A DNA stretch of 64,000 bases. Origin: Bacteroidota bacterium. GTDB taxonomy: Bacteria; Bacteroidota; Rhodothermia; Balneolales; HLUCCA01. This document shows, in pieces, positions 46,706-56,068 of the stretch. The notes under the pieces are model-generated. The model ran no database searches and was not told the origin of the DNA. It saw only the letters and a program-made list of their open reading frames with translations. The stretch spans positions 186,001-250,000 of the forward strand of contig JAFIEZ010000010.1 in NCBI GenBank assembly GCA_020832235.1. Direction: 5' to 3'. The stretch's first letter is position 1, and the number at the start of each line of letters is the position of its first letter. The position numbers were made by a program, and so were the translations under genes.

Positions 46706-46741
46706 TAAAAAAAGGAGGTCCGGCAGTAAACCGAACCTCCT
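46706..46741 (-). terminator. Intrinsic terminator of the M16 peptidase pair
   Basis: On the minus strand AGGAGGTTCGG pairs with CCGGACCTCCT with one mismatch around a seven-base loop (TTTACTG), followed by a long T-run (the A-run at 46707-46713 on the plus strand). It lies 29 bases after the stop of the second M16 gene (46770) and separates it from pyrC, which ends at 46584. Confidence 0.85.
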
Positions 46742-46769
46742 CGAACAAACCGGGCAAATACCCTCAGCA

Positions 46770-48815
46770 TTAAGGATTAACCGTGTGAGACGTAATGGTA
46801 ACTTTGCCAGCGCTCATTCCACCGGCCGTTGACTCGGTTGTATAGGCCATAGCTACACCATCAACAGTGGTCCAGTCACTGTAAAATGTTACCGCTTCAA
46901 TCTCCTGACCAGCCATCGGATTGAACTCCTTCACCCTGGTTCCCAACGGCAGGGAAGTTTCCTTGCTCAGGTACATGGTGAGATTCAATTCCGGGAAAAA
47001 GATCTCTGTTGCGGTTTGATCTGCGAAATCAGCGTCTCCAACCAATACAGCAGTTCGTTCGCCTGCAGCAACGGCAATACTCAGGTAATGTCGCGCCACT
47101 TCATTTTGAAGCGCCTCCACTTGCATGCCGGGCAGAGGTTGCTCATTTGGACCCATCGCCATTTTACCTGCACCATTGGCGTACTCAATGGTAATCATAC
47201 CCTGAGGAGCCTGAATAACCTGGGTTAAGGCATCAGGGAATCCCATAGTAGCCTCAACCTGTAGATTCATTCCGCCTTGATTCAACGAAGCCGTGTATTG
47301 CACTCGCTCGAGGTTTACTCCCTCGCTGATGAGCGCCGCAGCCATAGCGGTTACCACTTCTGAAGCATCATCTCCGTCAACTTCTGCCTGTGCAACGGCG
47401 CGTCGTGGAATGGTGATATCGATTTCATTATACTCACCTAATTGCGAGAGCTGTTCGCCCAGCGCATCACGACTCCCCACGATAAGCACCTGCAACGCAT
47501 CCGGACGGATGTATGTGTTAGCAACGCGCTGAATGTCGGCTACGGTTACGCGGCTGAGCTCTTCAATGTATCGATTGAATGCATCGGCAGGTAGTCCGTT
47601 ATAATCATTGCTGATACGCTCGTTGAGTACAGCCGCTCTGCTGGTATAACGAAAAACCAGCGAGTTCAGAATACGGTCGCGGGCATCAAGCAATTCGCGC
47701 TCGGTTACCGGTTCTGTCTGTAAACGGCTAATTTGATGGATGGTAGCCTCCACAGCCTCTGCGGTGTTCTCATTCGCTGTTGACAAGCTTACAAAGAAGG
47801 TACCATCATACTGGGTGAGGCTTTGATATCCGCCACCTACACTGTAAGCGAGGCCTAAATCGGTACGAATAATCTGTAATAATCGACCTGAAAACCCGCC
47901 GCTCAGAATTTCGTTCATGAGTTGAAGGGCTGCAAAATCAGGATTATCACGACGACCACCGATATGACCGATACGAATAAAGCTTTGTTGTGCATCACTT
48001 TTGTTTACAAAATTGAGCGACGGCTCAAAGGTGTAATCTACAGCAGGCAAGGTCAAGTCGGTTCGGGTTCCGGCAGGAATATCCCGAAATGCTCTTTCAA
48101 GCATTCTGCGCATATCACGAGCACGGAAATCACCAATTACCGCAATTTTCAGATTCCGGCCGACCATCACTTTTTCGTGAAAAGCCCGCATATCTTCGAT
48201 GGTGATATTGTCGAGATCGGTGTATTCCTGGGTGCGACCGTATACCGAGTCGGTACCATAAATCAAGCGACGGAACTCTCGCGCAGCAATGGATGATGGC
48301 TCATCGTTTCTGCGGGCGATAGCTGAGTTACTCTGCGTTTTGGCCAAATTAAAACGAGCTTCCTCATAGCCCGGATGACGCAGCATTTCAATGAAAATCG
48401 GCAACATGGAGTCAAAGTCTTCCTTCAACACACTCATAGAGGCCGATGCACTGGTTAACCCGGCGCCGGCTTCCATACGGGCCGCACGACGCTCCAGTAA
48501 TTCATTCAGCTCATCGTACGACATCGATCGGGTACCGCCATTTCGCATTTGGCTAAACGTAAAGCTCGCCAGACCGGTCTGACCAACAGGATCCATAAAC
48601 GAGCCCGCTCGTACCGTCACGCTCATGTTAATCAGCGGTAGCTCATTATCTTCAACCAGATAAAATGTAATGCCATTACGCAGTTCAAATGTAACGACGT
48701 CGGGCATGTTGAACAGGTTGATTTCCGGGAATTCGATTTCATCGTGAAACCGTTGTGCAAAAACAGCTGAGGCAGTTACCACCATCAGCACAGATAGAGT
48801 CAAAAATCGTTTCAT
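46770..48815 (-). CDS. M16 peptidase-like protein, inactive partner
   Basis: An exported M16-family protein in which the zinc motif is absent: where HxxEH is expected the sequence reads LASFTFSQM (about residues 89-97 counted from the Met at 48833). Otherwise the M16 fold is intact, with YDELNELLERR, the second M16 domain (AVIGDFRARDMRRML) and LGLAYSVGGGYQSL. I start at the ATG at 48815 because MKRFLTLSVLMVVTASAVFAQ is a good signal peptide. The last ~170 residues are an extension. It follows the active M16 gene by 27 bases, so the two likely form an active/inactive heterodimer as known for bacterial M16B pairs. Confidence 0.87.
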   Translation of the reverse strand: MKRFLTLSVLMVVTASAVFAQRFHDEIEFPEINLFNMPDVVTFELRNGITFYLVEDNELPLINMSVTVRAGSFMDPVGQTGLASFTFSQMRNGGTRSMSYDELNELLERRAARMEAGAGLTSASASMSVLKEDFDSMLPIFIEMLRHPGYEEARFNLAKTQSNSAIARRNDEPSSIAAREFRRLIYGTDSVYGRTQEYTDLDNITIEDMRAFHEKVMVGRNLKIAVIGDFRARDMRRMLERAFRDIPAGTRTDLTLPAVDYTFEPSLNFVNKSDAQQSFIRIGHIGGRRDNPDFAALQLMNEILSGGFSGRLLQIIRTDLGLAYSVGGGYQSLTQYDGTFFVSLSTANENTAEAVEATIHQISRLQTEPVTERELLDARDRILNSLVFRYTSRAAVLNERISNDYNGLPADAFNRYIEELSRVTVADIQRVANTYIRPDALQVLIVGSRDALGEQLSQLGEYNEIDITIPRRAVAQAEVDGDDASEVVTAMAAALISEGVNLERVQYTASLNQGGMNLQVEATMGFPDALTQVIQAPQGMITIEYANGAGKMAMGPNEQPLPGMQVEALQNEVARHYLSIAVAAGERTAVLVGDADFADQTATEIFFPELNLTMYLSKETSLPLGTRVKEFNPMAGQEIEAVTFYSDWTTVDGVAMAYTTESTAGGMSAGKVTITSHTVNP

Positions 48816-48842
48816 AAGTATAGATTGTTGCATTTGATGGTG

Positions 48843-50348
48843 TTATTCAGACTTGTTAACGACATAGCCAACGGTGCGCTGACTGTGATCGAAATAAATA
48901 TTGGCTACGCGCTGGAGGTCTTCCGGCGTTAATTCCATCATACGATCCAGATCGGTGAAAATAGTTCGCCAGTCACCGGTTTTGCCCTGCGTGAAGGCGA
49001 TCAGGTTGGCAATTCCGTTGTTGTTGCCTAATTGGCGAAGCAGATTGGCACGGCGTACGGTGATAACCCGCTGTAGCTCTTCCTCACTCACCAGCTCGGT
49101 TTTGAGTCGATCAAATTCAGCGTGAATAGCTGCTTCCAGATCCTCCAGGCTTACATCCTGATTCGGCAGCGCAAGGGCTCCGAACAAGGTTGTATGCTTA
49201 TCGCCGGGGAATCCACTCAGACTGAGTGCTGCCAGGGCAAGCTCCTGCTCGTCAACAAGCGAGCGATTCATACGGGATGTTCGTCCTTCGAAAAGCACAC
49301 CGGCCAGTACATCCAGTGCCAATGCATCGGGATGTGAAGCGGAAACGGTTTTGTACCCGATAGCTAACATAGGCTGTGTAGTGTCTTCAATTGTAAATCG
49401 ACGTTCACCTCGCTGACGCGGCTCCTCAACCATCATAATCGGGGGCTCTACACCTTCTCCCGGCATATCATTGAAATACAGCTCCGCAAACTCAATCATT
49501 TCCGCGGCATCAACATCACCCACAATGACCACAAACATATTGGAAGGCACATAAAAGCGCTCATAAAACTCAAGAGCGCTGGCAATCGTTACCGATTCAA
49601 TATCGGATGGCCATCCAATCAGGGCATCGCGATAGGGAAGGGCCGTAAAGGCTACAGCGGTAAACTCTTCGAGGAAACGACGTATTGGGTTCGATTCCAC
49701 AACCTGTCTGCGTTCTTCGGTAATGACTTCTTTCTCGACGTAAAACTCCCGCATTACCGGGTCTTTAAATCGCTCTGCCTCCAACGAAAACCAAAGCTCT
49801 GCCTTATTTTGCGGAAGGCTGTAGAAGTAAATGGTGAAATCCATCCCTGTACCGGCGTTTAGTCCTACGCCGCCGGCACGGTCTATAATTTGTGAGAATT
49901 CGTTGCTTACGACATATTCTTTAGCCTGCTCCTCTAGCTCCTGAAAACGGGTCCACAGAGAGTCCATACGAGCCTGATTCGGACGCGGACTGCGACGTTC
50001 GCGAATCCATTGACTGTATGTGGCATCAATTTCCGGAATCAACAGGCGCTCAGCTTCAATATTGTTGGTTCCGATGCGGCTGGTACCTTTGAAGGCCATG
50101 TGCTCAAAAATGTGAGCCACTCCGCTGAGTCCGATAGGTTCATCCACGCCACCGGCATGTACGAAGGTCATGAATGTGGCTACCGGGGCCACATCCCGCT
50201 CAACAATGATGAATTTCATTCCATTGGCAAGGGTATGTTCGGTAACGTTACGTTCAAAGGCGGAAAGATTTTGCGCAAAAGCTGCGGTACTGCCCAGCAA
50301 CAAAGCCAGACACAGTCCTGCGACAACATAGATTTTTCTCATACTCAT
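48843..50348 (-). CDS. M16 family zinc peptidase, active subunit
   Basis: A 501-residue exported M16 metallopeptidase. The signal peptide ends near STAAFAQ. The inverted zinc motif HxxEH is intact as H79-I-F-E-H83, with the third ligand in EKEVITEERRQVVE some 75-80 residues later. The usual substrate-pocket region ALPYRDALIGWPSDIESV follows. It would cleave peptides or presequence-like segments in the periplasm. It is the first gene of a two-gene operon with the inactive partner; together they continue the proteolysis theme seen at 4-10 kb. Confidence 0.92.
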   Translation of the reverse strand: MSMRKIYVVAGLCLALLLGSTAAFAQNLSAFERNVTEHTLANGMKFIIVERDVAPVATFMTFVHAGGVDEPIGLSGVAHIFEHMAFKGTSRIGTNNIEAERLLIPEIDATYSQWIRERRSPRPNQARMDSLWTRFQELEEQAKEYVVSNEFSQIIDRAGGVGLNAGTGMDFTIYFYSLPQNKAELWFSLEAERFKDPVMREFYVEKEVITEERRQVVESNPIRRFLEEFTAVAFTALPYRDALIGWPSDIESVTIASALEFYERFYVPSNMFVVIVGDVDAAEMIEFAELYFNDMPGEGVEPPIMMVEEPRQRGERRFTIEDTTQPMLAIGYKTVSASHPDALALDVLAGVLFEGRTSRMNRSLVDEQELALAALSLSGFPGDKHTTLFGALALPNQDVSLEDLEAAIHAEFDRLKTELVSEEELQRVITVRRANLLRQLGNNNGIANLIAFTQGKTGDWRTIFTDLDRMMELTPEDLQRVANIYFDHSQRTVGYVVNKSE

Positions 50349-50457
50349 ATGTACTATTTTTGGTTAGGATAGCTATCATCCGACGATCAGGACGAATATT
50401 CAACCTTGTTACGGCTAAAAAGCAAACTTGTTGCAAACTACTTAAAAATTGCGGCTA

Positions 50458-50493
50458 TTTGTAGAAAATATGCCCGTGCGGAAGGTATATTTG
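50458..50493 (+). promoter_or_regulatory. Candidate promoter of tsaB
   Basis: TTTG (50458-50461) and TATATTTG (50486-50493), the latter matching TAnnTTTG exactly. The spacer is 24 bases, slightly long for the Bacteroidota consensus. A leader of roughly 65 bases would precede the ATG at 50565. Confidence 0.42.
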
Positions 50494-50564
50494 CGATGGG
50501 TTGTACGTCAAAAATGTGTAGTTTTTCTGATCTACATAACGCTTGGAACCTCACGTAACTGACT

Positions 50565-51236
50565 ATGAACACGCTGGCTGTTGATACCTCTACTTCAATT
50601 TGCTCTGTGGCATTACACATGTCGGGTAAAATGTATGCTCGTCAGCAAATTATCTCCGGCAAACATTCATCAGTACTTTTCGGGCAAATCCAGAGCGTTC
50701 TGCAAGATGCCGGCACGGATTTAACCCACCTCGATGCCGTAATCTACGCAGCGGGACCGGGTTCGTATACCGGTCTACGTGTAGGAGGCAGTGCGCTTAA
50801 AGGACTTCTGTTTCCTCACCCGCAGCTGGCTTTTTACGCGGCATCAACACTGGCGGGTTTTGCCTGCTGCGTACCTCATGACGAGGCTAAGATAACCGTA
50901 CATTCCGTAATTGATGCACGCAGGCAGCATGCCTATTACCAATGCTTTACCATCGGCAACGGACATGTAGAGGCGTGCGGTGAACCTGCGATCGAACCGT
51001 TAACAACCATTCAAACGTTTTTGAATCCGGGAGATCATATCATTGGAACCGGTCTCGCCCGTTTCAACGAAACGGTGTTGCTAGGTTTAAATCAGCATCC
51101 CGAAACAGCTATCAGCGCTGAAGGCCTCCTAAAACTTTTTATGTCAGATACGTCCCAAAAGTATATACGCAAAGTAAATCCGGCATCATTTGAACCCGAC
51201 TATATGTCGGGAAACACCTGGAATCATGCCCGATAA
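50565..51236 (+). CDS. tsaB: tRNA threonylcarbamoyladenosine accessory protein TsaB
   Basis: TsaB partners with TsaD and TsaE to make the t6A base of tRNA. The 223-residue protein has the ASKHA-type start ILAVDTSTS-like (NTLAVDTSTSICSVAL), then SSVLFGQIQSVL and the diagnostic DAVIYAAGPGSYTGLRVGGSALKGL (about 64-88). The C-terminal half is more divergent, normal for TsaB. No signal peptide. The neighbours are the M16 pair (divergent) and accD (downstream), neither functionally tied to t6A. The identification is secure. Confidence 0.93.
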   Translation: MNTLAVDTSTSICSVALHMSGKMYARQQIISGKHSSVLFGQIQSVLQDAGTDLTHLDAVIYAAGPGSYTGLRVGGSALKGLLFPHPQLAFYAASTLAGFACCVPHDEAKITVHSVIDARRQHAYYQCFTIGNGHVEACGEPAIEPLTTIQTFLNPGDHIIGTGLARFNETVLLGLNQHPETAISAEGLLKLFMSDTSQKYIRKVNPASFEPDYMSGNTWNHAR

Positions 51237-51309
51237 TTTTAGATTAGTCAGTATCTCGGTGCTTTTTGTATTTTAGCAGGTCAGAACACGAATTACATAA
51301 TTACGTTTT

Positions 51310-52173
51310 ATGAGTACAATGAATTGGTTTAAGCGACAAGGATCAAACATTCAGACCAATACCCCAAAGGAGATGCCTGAGGGGGTGTGGATTAAAGTAC
51401 CCACTACAGGTGAAACGGTTCACCGTCGTGAACTTGCCGAGAACAATTGGGTTGACCCTAGCAGCGGATATCATTTCAGCATTGGAAGTACGGAATACTT
51501 CGAGATTATTTTTGATGACAAAAAGTATGAGGTCATCGGTGAAGAGATTGTTTCCAAAGATCCTTTGGAGTTTACCGACCGAAAAAAGTACAGCGATCGA
51601 TTGGCAGAAACCCGTAAAAAAACAAAGCTTACAGACGCCGTAAAAGTCGCGACCGGTAAAATGAATAAAATTGACCTGGTTGTAGCTTGTATGGACTTCC
51701 GCTTTATCGGAGGCAGTATGGGTTCGGTTGTGGGTGAACGTCTTGGCCTGGCCATTGATACAGCCCGAAAAAACAAACATCCATTGCTCATTATCTCCAA
51801 ATCGGGCGGTGCCCGCATGATGGAAAGCGTACTCAGCCTCATGCAAATGGCTAAAACATCGGCCAAGCTTGCACAGTTATCGCAAGATGGGGTACCGTAT
51901 GTATCGCTGATGACCGACCCTACTACAGGTGGTGTTACCGCCAGTTACGCTATGCTGGGTGATTTTAACATCGGCGAGCCCGGTGCGCTTATCGGTTTCG
52001 CAGGTCCTCGGGTTATTCGTCAAACAATCGGCCGCGATCTGCCCGAAGGCTTTCAGACCTCAGAGTATTTGCTGGAACACGGATTTCTGGACTTTATTAT
52101 CCCTCGAACGAAGTTGAGAACACGCTTAACGCGGTTGCTTAAATTACTTCAGAACAAGTATGCGGAAGGTTGA
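51310..52173 (+). CDS. accD: Acetyl-CoA carboxylase carboxyltransferase subunit beta
   Basis: AccD, with AccA, transfers the carboxyl group from biotin to acetyl-CoA in fatty-acid synthesis. The 287-residue chain has VVACMDFRFIGGSMGSVVGERL, ISKSGGARMMESVLSLMQMAK and TGGVTASYAMLGDFNIGEPGALIGFAGPRV, all standard. The N-terminal segment that normally forms a four-Cys zinc ribbon (here residues 26-56, GVWIKVPTTGETVHRREL...) contains no cysteine; the sole Cys in the protein is in VVACMD. I recall Bacteroidota AccD proteins sharing this loss, so it supports the lineage call. No accA in the window. Confidence 0.94.
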   Translation: MSTMNWFKRQGSNIQTNTPKEMPEGVWIKVPTTGETVHRRELAENNWVDPSSGYHFSIGSTEYFEIIFDDKKYEVIGEEIVSKDPLEFTDRKKYSDRLAETRKKTKLTDAVKVATGKMNKIDLVVACMDFRFIGGSMGSVVGERLGLAIDTARKNKHPLLIISKSGGARMMESVLSLMQMAKTSAKLAQLSQDGVPYVSLMTDPTTGGVTASYAMLGDFNIGEPGALIGFAGPRVIRQTIGRDLPEGFQTSEYLLEHGFLDFIIPRTKLRTRLTRLLKLLQNKYAEG

Positions 52174-52248
52174 TTGCTGCGCTCAGCCATACGGCTGCTG
52201 TGCTGACCTATATCGCTAACCATTCACCTGCCAAACACTGGTCTCAAG

Positions 52249-55200
52249 TTGAAACTTTCCGATGTTAATATCGCGATTCAGCTGCTGGCAGCAATCGTTG
52301 TACTAATAAGTACAACGGCAGTACACGCAACGGAGCCGGTCAAAGGCAATTTTTTGGTTACCAATTACAGTCCCAGCGAATATGGCGCTGGAACACAGAA
52401 CTGGGAGATGGTTCAAGATGACGCCGGCCGGATCTACATTGCCAATCGGGACGGTGTACTGGTTTTTGACGGTATTAACTGGAACTTAATTGAACTTCCC
52501 ATTTCAACCCCTTTGCGATCGCTGGCAATCGACTCCCGGAATCGGGTTTATATTGGCGGCGTCGGACAGTTTGGATACCTCCAGCCCGATTCAGCAGGAG
52601 TTCTGAAGTTTGTTTCCCTGTCGGATCAATTTGAGGAAGTGATAAGCGATGTATGGGAAACGCATCTCACCGATGACGGGGTCGTTTTTGCAACCCGCAG
52701 TTCCTTGTTCCGTTGCCTAGCACATGATTGCGAGCAAATTACGCCGGGCTACCAGATGGCCAGATCGTTTTCTATAAACGGATCGCTACTGGTATCGGTA
52801 CCAGGAAGGGGCATCGCTCAACTACGCGGTAGCGCTCTGGAAATAGTTATACCGGAGGATGTATACCATGGTGGTCTTGTCTTCAAGCTCATTGAGTCCG
52901 ACGAATTTATTACCGATGACATCCGCCTTGGGCAAGGGCTCTATCTTTTCAAACGAAACGGAGATATCTACTATTACGAGTATACAACCTCCAGGATGTA
53001 TGTTTCAGACGAGTTTTTGCCGACTTCAGCTCGTATACCTCCCGAAACGTATCGAATTAATCGACTCAGAAACGGAGACCTGGCCTTTGCAACCATCAGC
53101 AGTGGAATTCACGTACTTGACTACCAGATGCAGGCTCGCTACCACATTAATCGTCAAAGCGGTTTAAGAGTAGATATGGCGCTGAACGTCTTTGAAGACC
53201 GTGACGGATCGTTATGGGCATTGCTCAACAATGGAATATCCCGAATTGATAAACCAGACTATGTCCGCTATTGGAACGAAGATTCGGGCATCGTTGGAAC
53301 GGTTCTGCACATCGGAAAATTTGGGAACAGTTTAGCGGTAAGTACCAGCAGCGGTGTTTTCATAGTTGATTACGACAATGCAAACATTATCCCGGAGCGA
53401 ATTAACCCCGTTGCCTCACAGATGTGGCAATCTAAGGAAATTAGCGTTGCAGGTCGTACCTACCTTCTTGTTGCCGGGAATAATCAGCTCTTCTATTGGG
53501 ATGGGCAGGAGCACCGTCTGCTCAAAGAAACGGCTGCGCGAAGTTTGTACCAGAGCAGAACAAAGCCCGGAAGAATCTTCATAGGCTATTTACAGGGTTG
53601 GGGATACATCGACCTGGTACCCGACGCTTCCGGCAATCTGCGCATACAAAACGATGTGGTGTTTACCGATCCGCCTTTTGAAATCAGAGGTATATTTGAA
53701 GACGAACAAGGATCAATATGGATGCAGGCCCGCTTTCATGGAATATTTAAAGCTAACGTAACGGCCGATCTCAACTCCGATCCGGATATACAAGAATTTA
53801 CGTACGATTGGGCCGATGTGTCATCAGAGACCATTGTAATGGATATGCACATGCTGGCCGATTCGGTTGTTTTTGCAGGTCCAACAGGCATGTTGAAGCT
53901 GAATCATGAAGAAAAACGATTTACAAGCGGAAACCCACTGTATGATGATGTCCTGCGAGATCGAATTATAATGGATGTGGCCATTATTGATGCAGACCAG
54001 ATTCTGGTATTAATGCATCAGGGGTACGCAATACTTCGCAGAGCCGCCGATGGCATCTGGGAGATTCAATCTGAGTCTGGCAGGGATGTCCCCGACGCCC
54101 CCATGTACGGACTCGCACTAACAGAGGAGTACATCTGGACCGGTGGCGCTGAGGGTCTTTTTCGCTATAATCGCAGTCATAGACCAAATCATTTCACGGA
54201 TTTTAATGCGGTAATAACTTCAGTAGTACTTGGTCAGGATAGTCTGATATACGGAGGACATCATGCAGACGAATTTTTACTGCAACTTGCATACGACAGG
54301 AGTCAGATAAGTATCAATTTTGGAGCGGCACGTTTTTCAAGGTTCAGAAACCTGTATTTCGAAAGCAAACTGGAAGGTTTTGATCAGACGTGGACGCCGC
54401 TGACAACAGAATCGCGTCGTATTTACACAAACCTACCCGATGGAAGCTATCGATTCAGAGTGAGGGCTACGGATCTCTATGGTATAACCTCACAGGAAGA
54501 TTATCTGTTGATACAGGTCGCTACACCCTGGTTTAAGTCCTGGTGGGCCTATTTGATGTATACATTCATTATGGCCGGTACAATATTCGGACTGGTAAAA
54601 CTCCGAACCCAATCAGTAGAGCGAAAAAATAAACAACTCGAGCTGATTGTATCGAAACGTACAGCATCACTTCAGGTAGAGAAAAGAAGACTTGAAATCA
54701 TCAATGAGGACTTGCGTACCCACGACGAACATCGTGAAAAGTTTCTGAGTGTTGTTGCACACGATTTGAGAAATCCGCTCATGATTATCAAGAGCAGCGC
54801 TGAACTGGTAGAAGAAGAAGGAATGAGCCGGGAAGAGATGCTGGAATTGACCGGTTTCATCAGGGATGCGGCAGATCGTATGCAAAAAATTATTGAAGTC
54901 CTGCTCGAAGACCGCGCCAAAAAGATTCGTTCATTCGTTGATGAAGGCTCACGTGTTAATATATCGGGTCTTATAGATCAGCTGGTCAAGGAATTTACCC
55001 AGTGGTCAGAGCGAAAGGCTATTTCTATTGATACCTCCGGCGTTCCAGAAGACTTGTATATGCATTCGGATGCAGCTGTTGCGGGTGTTATTGTGTCGAA
55101 CCTGATGAGTAACGCCATAAAATACTCGAATCGTGGAAAGACGATTTGGGTGAAAGCAGCGGCTGAGCCAGGTTGTATGGTCGTAACGGTAGAGGATGAA

Positions 55201-55416
55201 GGCCTGGGTATGACCGCGAACGACTTGAAAGAAGTTGGGAAGCCATTCAAGAAACTATCGGCCCGGCCGACCGATGGGGAGCCGAGTTCTGGACTTGGTT
55301 TACACATTGTTAAAGATCTTATCACGGACCTTGGTGGGAGCATGAATGTATATAGTGATGGACCGGGTAAAGGGACTCGCTTCGTGGTTACATTTCCGGT
55401 CGATACTTCAGTTTAG
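52249..55416 (+). CDS. Propeller-type sensor histidine kinase (Y_Y_Y), orphan
   Basis: A membrane sensor kinase of 1,055 residues starting with TTG. A signal peptide (IQLLAAIVVLISTTAVHA) leads into a beta-propeller sensor (about 40-680) with two-component regulator propeller repeats such as FEDRDGSLWALLNNGISRID and FEDEQGSIWMQARFHGIFK. A Y_Y_Y domain follows (about 680-755; LEGFDQTWTPLTTESR, LPDGSYRFRVRA). One transmembrane helix (about 764-785), then HisKA with phospho-His H838 (VVAHDLRNPL), and HATPase motifs NLMSNAIKYSN, DEGLGMT and GLGLHIV. It lacks the receiver and AraC domains of Bacteroides hybrid systems, and no response regulator is in the window. Confidence 0.93.
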   Translation: MKLSDVNIAIQLLAAIVVLISTTAVHATEPVKGNFLVTNYSPSEYGAGTQNWEMVQDDAGRIYIANRDGVLVFDGINWNLIELPISTPLRSLAIDSRNRVYIGGVGQFGYLQPDSAGVLKFVSLSDQFEEVISDVWETHLTDDGVVFATRSSLFRCLAHDCEQITPGYQMARSFSINGSLLVSVPGRGIAQLRGSALEIVIPEDVYHGGLVFKLIESDEFITDDIRLGQGLYLFKRNGDIYYYEYTTSRMYVSDEFLPTSARIPPETYRINRLRNGDLAFATISSGIHVLDYQMQARYHINRQSGLRVDMALNVFEDRDGSLWALLNNGISRIDKPDYVRYWNEDSGIVGTVLHIGKFGNSLAVSTSSGVFIVDYDNANIIPERINPVASQMWQSKEISVAGRTYLLVAGNNQLFYWDGQEHRLLKETAARSLYQSRTKPGRIFIGYLQGWGYIDLVPDASGNLRIQNDVVFTDPPFEIRGIFEDEQGSIWMQARFHGIFKANVTADLNSDPDIQEFTYDWADVSSETIVMDMHMLADSVVFAGPTGMLKLNHEEKRFTSGNPLYDDVLRDRIIMDVAIIDADQILVLMHQGYAILRRAADGIWEIQSESGRDVPDAPMYGLALTEEYIWTGGAEGLFRYNRSHRPNHFTDFNAVITSVVLGQDSLIYGGHHADEFLLQLAYDRSQISINFGAARFSRFRNLYFESKLEGFDQTWTPLTTESRRIYTNLPDGSYRFRVRATDLYGITSQEDYLLIQVATPWFKSWWAYLMYTFIMAGTIFGLVKLRTQSVERKNKQLELIVSKRTASLQVEKRRLEIINEDLRTHDEHREKFLSVVAHDLRNPLMIIKSSAELVEEEGMSREEMLELTGFIRDAADRMQKIIEVLLEDRAKKIRSFVDEGSRVNISGLIDQLVKEFTQWSERKAISIDTSGVPEDLYMHSDAAVAGVIVSNLMSNAIKYSNRGKTIWVKAAAEPGCMVVTVEDEGLGMTANDLKEVGKPFKKLSARPTDGEPSSGLGLHIVKDLITDLGGSMNVYSDGPGKGTRFVVTFPVDTSV

Positions 55417-55733
55417 CTTCTGTTAAGCGACTAAAATTTCTTGTCTGTCTATCTGCTGCTTATCTAATCAAACGCCTGCTCGTCTGCAAACGCCTGTTTT
55501 ATGTGCACTCGCACAGCCAGCATTTCCTCCACAGGCTTTTTCGTATGCCTGCTTCACGGCTTGAGGATGGGTAGCTAAGCTTCTGCAGGCTAATCGATCG
55601 TGGACGTACCACACGCATAAGCCCATAACGCACGCCCTCTTCGCAGTCTTATTCGGGCGCCAATCATGCTCACACGCACATCTTTCGTGCTCATCCTCAC
55701 GCAAATACCGGCAACTTCCAGTCTATTACTTTA

Positions 55734-55764
55734 AAGAAAACAAGCTTATATATTATGTTTTCTT
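55734..55764. repeat. 9-bp inverted repeat in AT-rich spacer
   Basis: AAGAAAACA (55734-55742) and TGTTTTCTT (55756-55764) are perfect inverted copies around a 13-base AT loop. It lies 318 bases after the kinase stop. It might act as a weak A-T terminator or a protein site; the position does not decide. Confidence 0.45.
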
Positions 55765-55967
55765 AATATTTTAATATGCTTTTCTAGGCTTTTTTATTAA
55801 AAAATCAAAAATATTTTAGGGCTGATTGGCGTCGTTAAAATCGCAATTGCGGAGTGTAGAAAAACCATGAAGTGCGTCTTAGGCTTAATAAACGGCGAAA
55901 ATAGTACTTAAGGTTTTGTTTGATTCGGCCGATAATAAATCATTTTGAGAATGTCAATATCTATTTT

Positions 55968-55991
55968 AATTATTAAGATAATTTAATAATT
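55968..55991. repeat. 9-bp dyad abutting the promoter of the 56075 gene
   Basis: AATTATTAA (55968-55976) and TTAATAATT (55983-55991) are perfect inverted copies with a 6-base centre, ending three bases before the -35 hexamer at 55995. Position and symmetry fit an activator or repressor operator. Confidence 0.5.
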
Positions 55992-55994
55992 GTC

Positions 55995-56023
55995 TTGACT
56001 TGGGTGGTCGGGGGTGCTATATT
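55995..56023 (+). promoter_or_regulatory. Sigma70-like promoter of DUF4402-like gene
   Basis: TTGACT (55995-56000), a 17-base G/T-rich spacer, and TATATT (56018-56023), close to the sigma70 consensus (TTGACA, TATAAT). This is the best-matching -35/-10 pair I found in the window. The expected leader is ~45 bases and ends in an unusually good ribosome binding site. Confidence 0.6.
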
Positions 56024-56061
56024 CTGTTAGAGAATCTTAATAAAACTTAGCTCTCAACAGA

Positions 56062-56068
56062 AGAGGAG
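56062..56068 (+). promoter_or_regulatory. Strong Shine-Dalgarno site
   Basis: AGAGGAG, six bases before the ATG at 56075. Most genes of this window lack such a site, so this mRNA is probably translated efficiently. Confidence 0.55.

Larger units (their letters stand above)
55417..55994. other. Largely non-coding, AT-rich spacer after the kinase gene
   Basis: No supported gene. The first ~320 bases are of mixed composition and contain a direct repeat AAACGCCTG (55470-55478 and 55488-55496). From about 55735 the sequence is strongly AT-rich and holds two perfect 9-bp inverted repeats (55734-55764 and 55968-55991). The promoter of the next gene starts at 55995. It may include a regulatory RNA or operators, but nothing is proven. 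Confidence 0.45.

Noticed and set aside
46770-48815. Second M16 gene as a pseudogene because HxxEH is missing
   Set aside because: The frame is full-length with intact signal peptide and fold; inactive partners are a normal feature of M16 pairs.
55468-55704. Minus-strand 78-residue frame rich in Cys, His and Arg downstream of the kinase
   Set aside because: No known family, no start context, composition looks like chance in a repeat-bearing spacer (GCCTGC motifs read in reverse).
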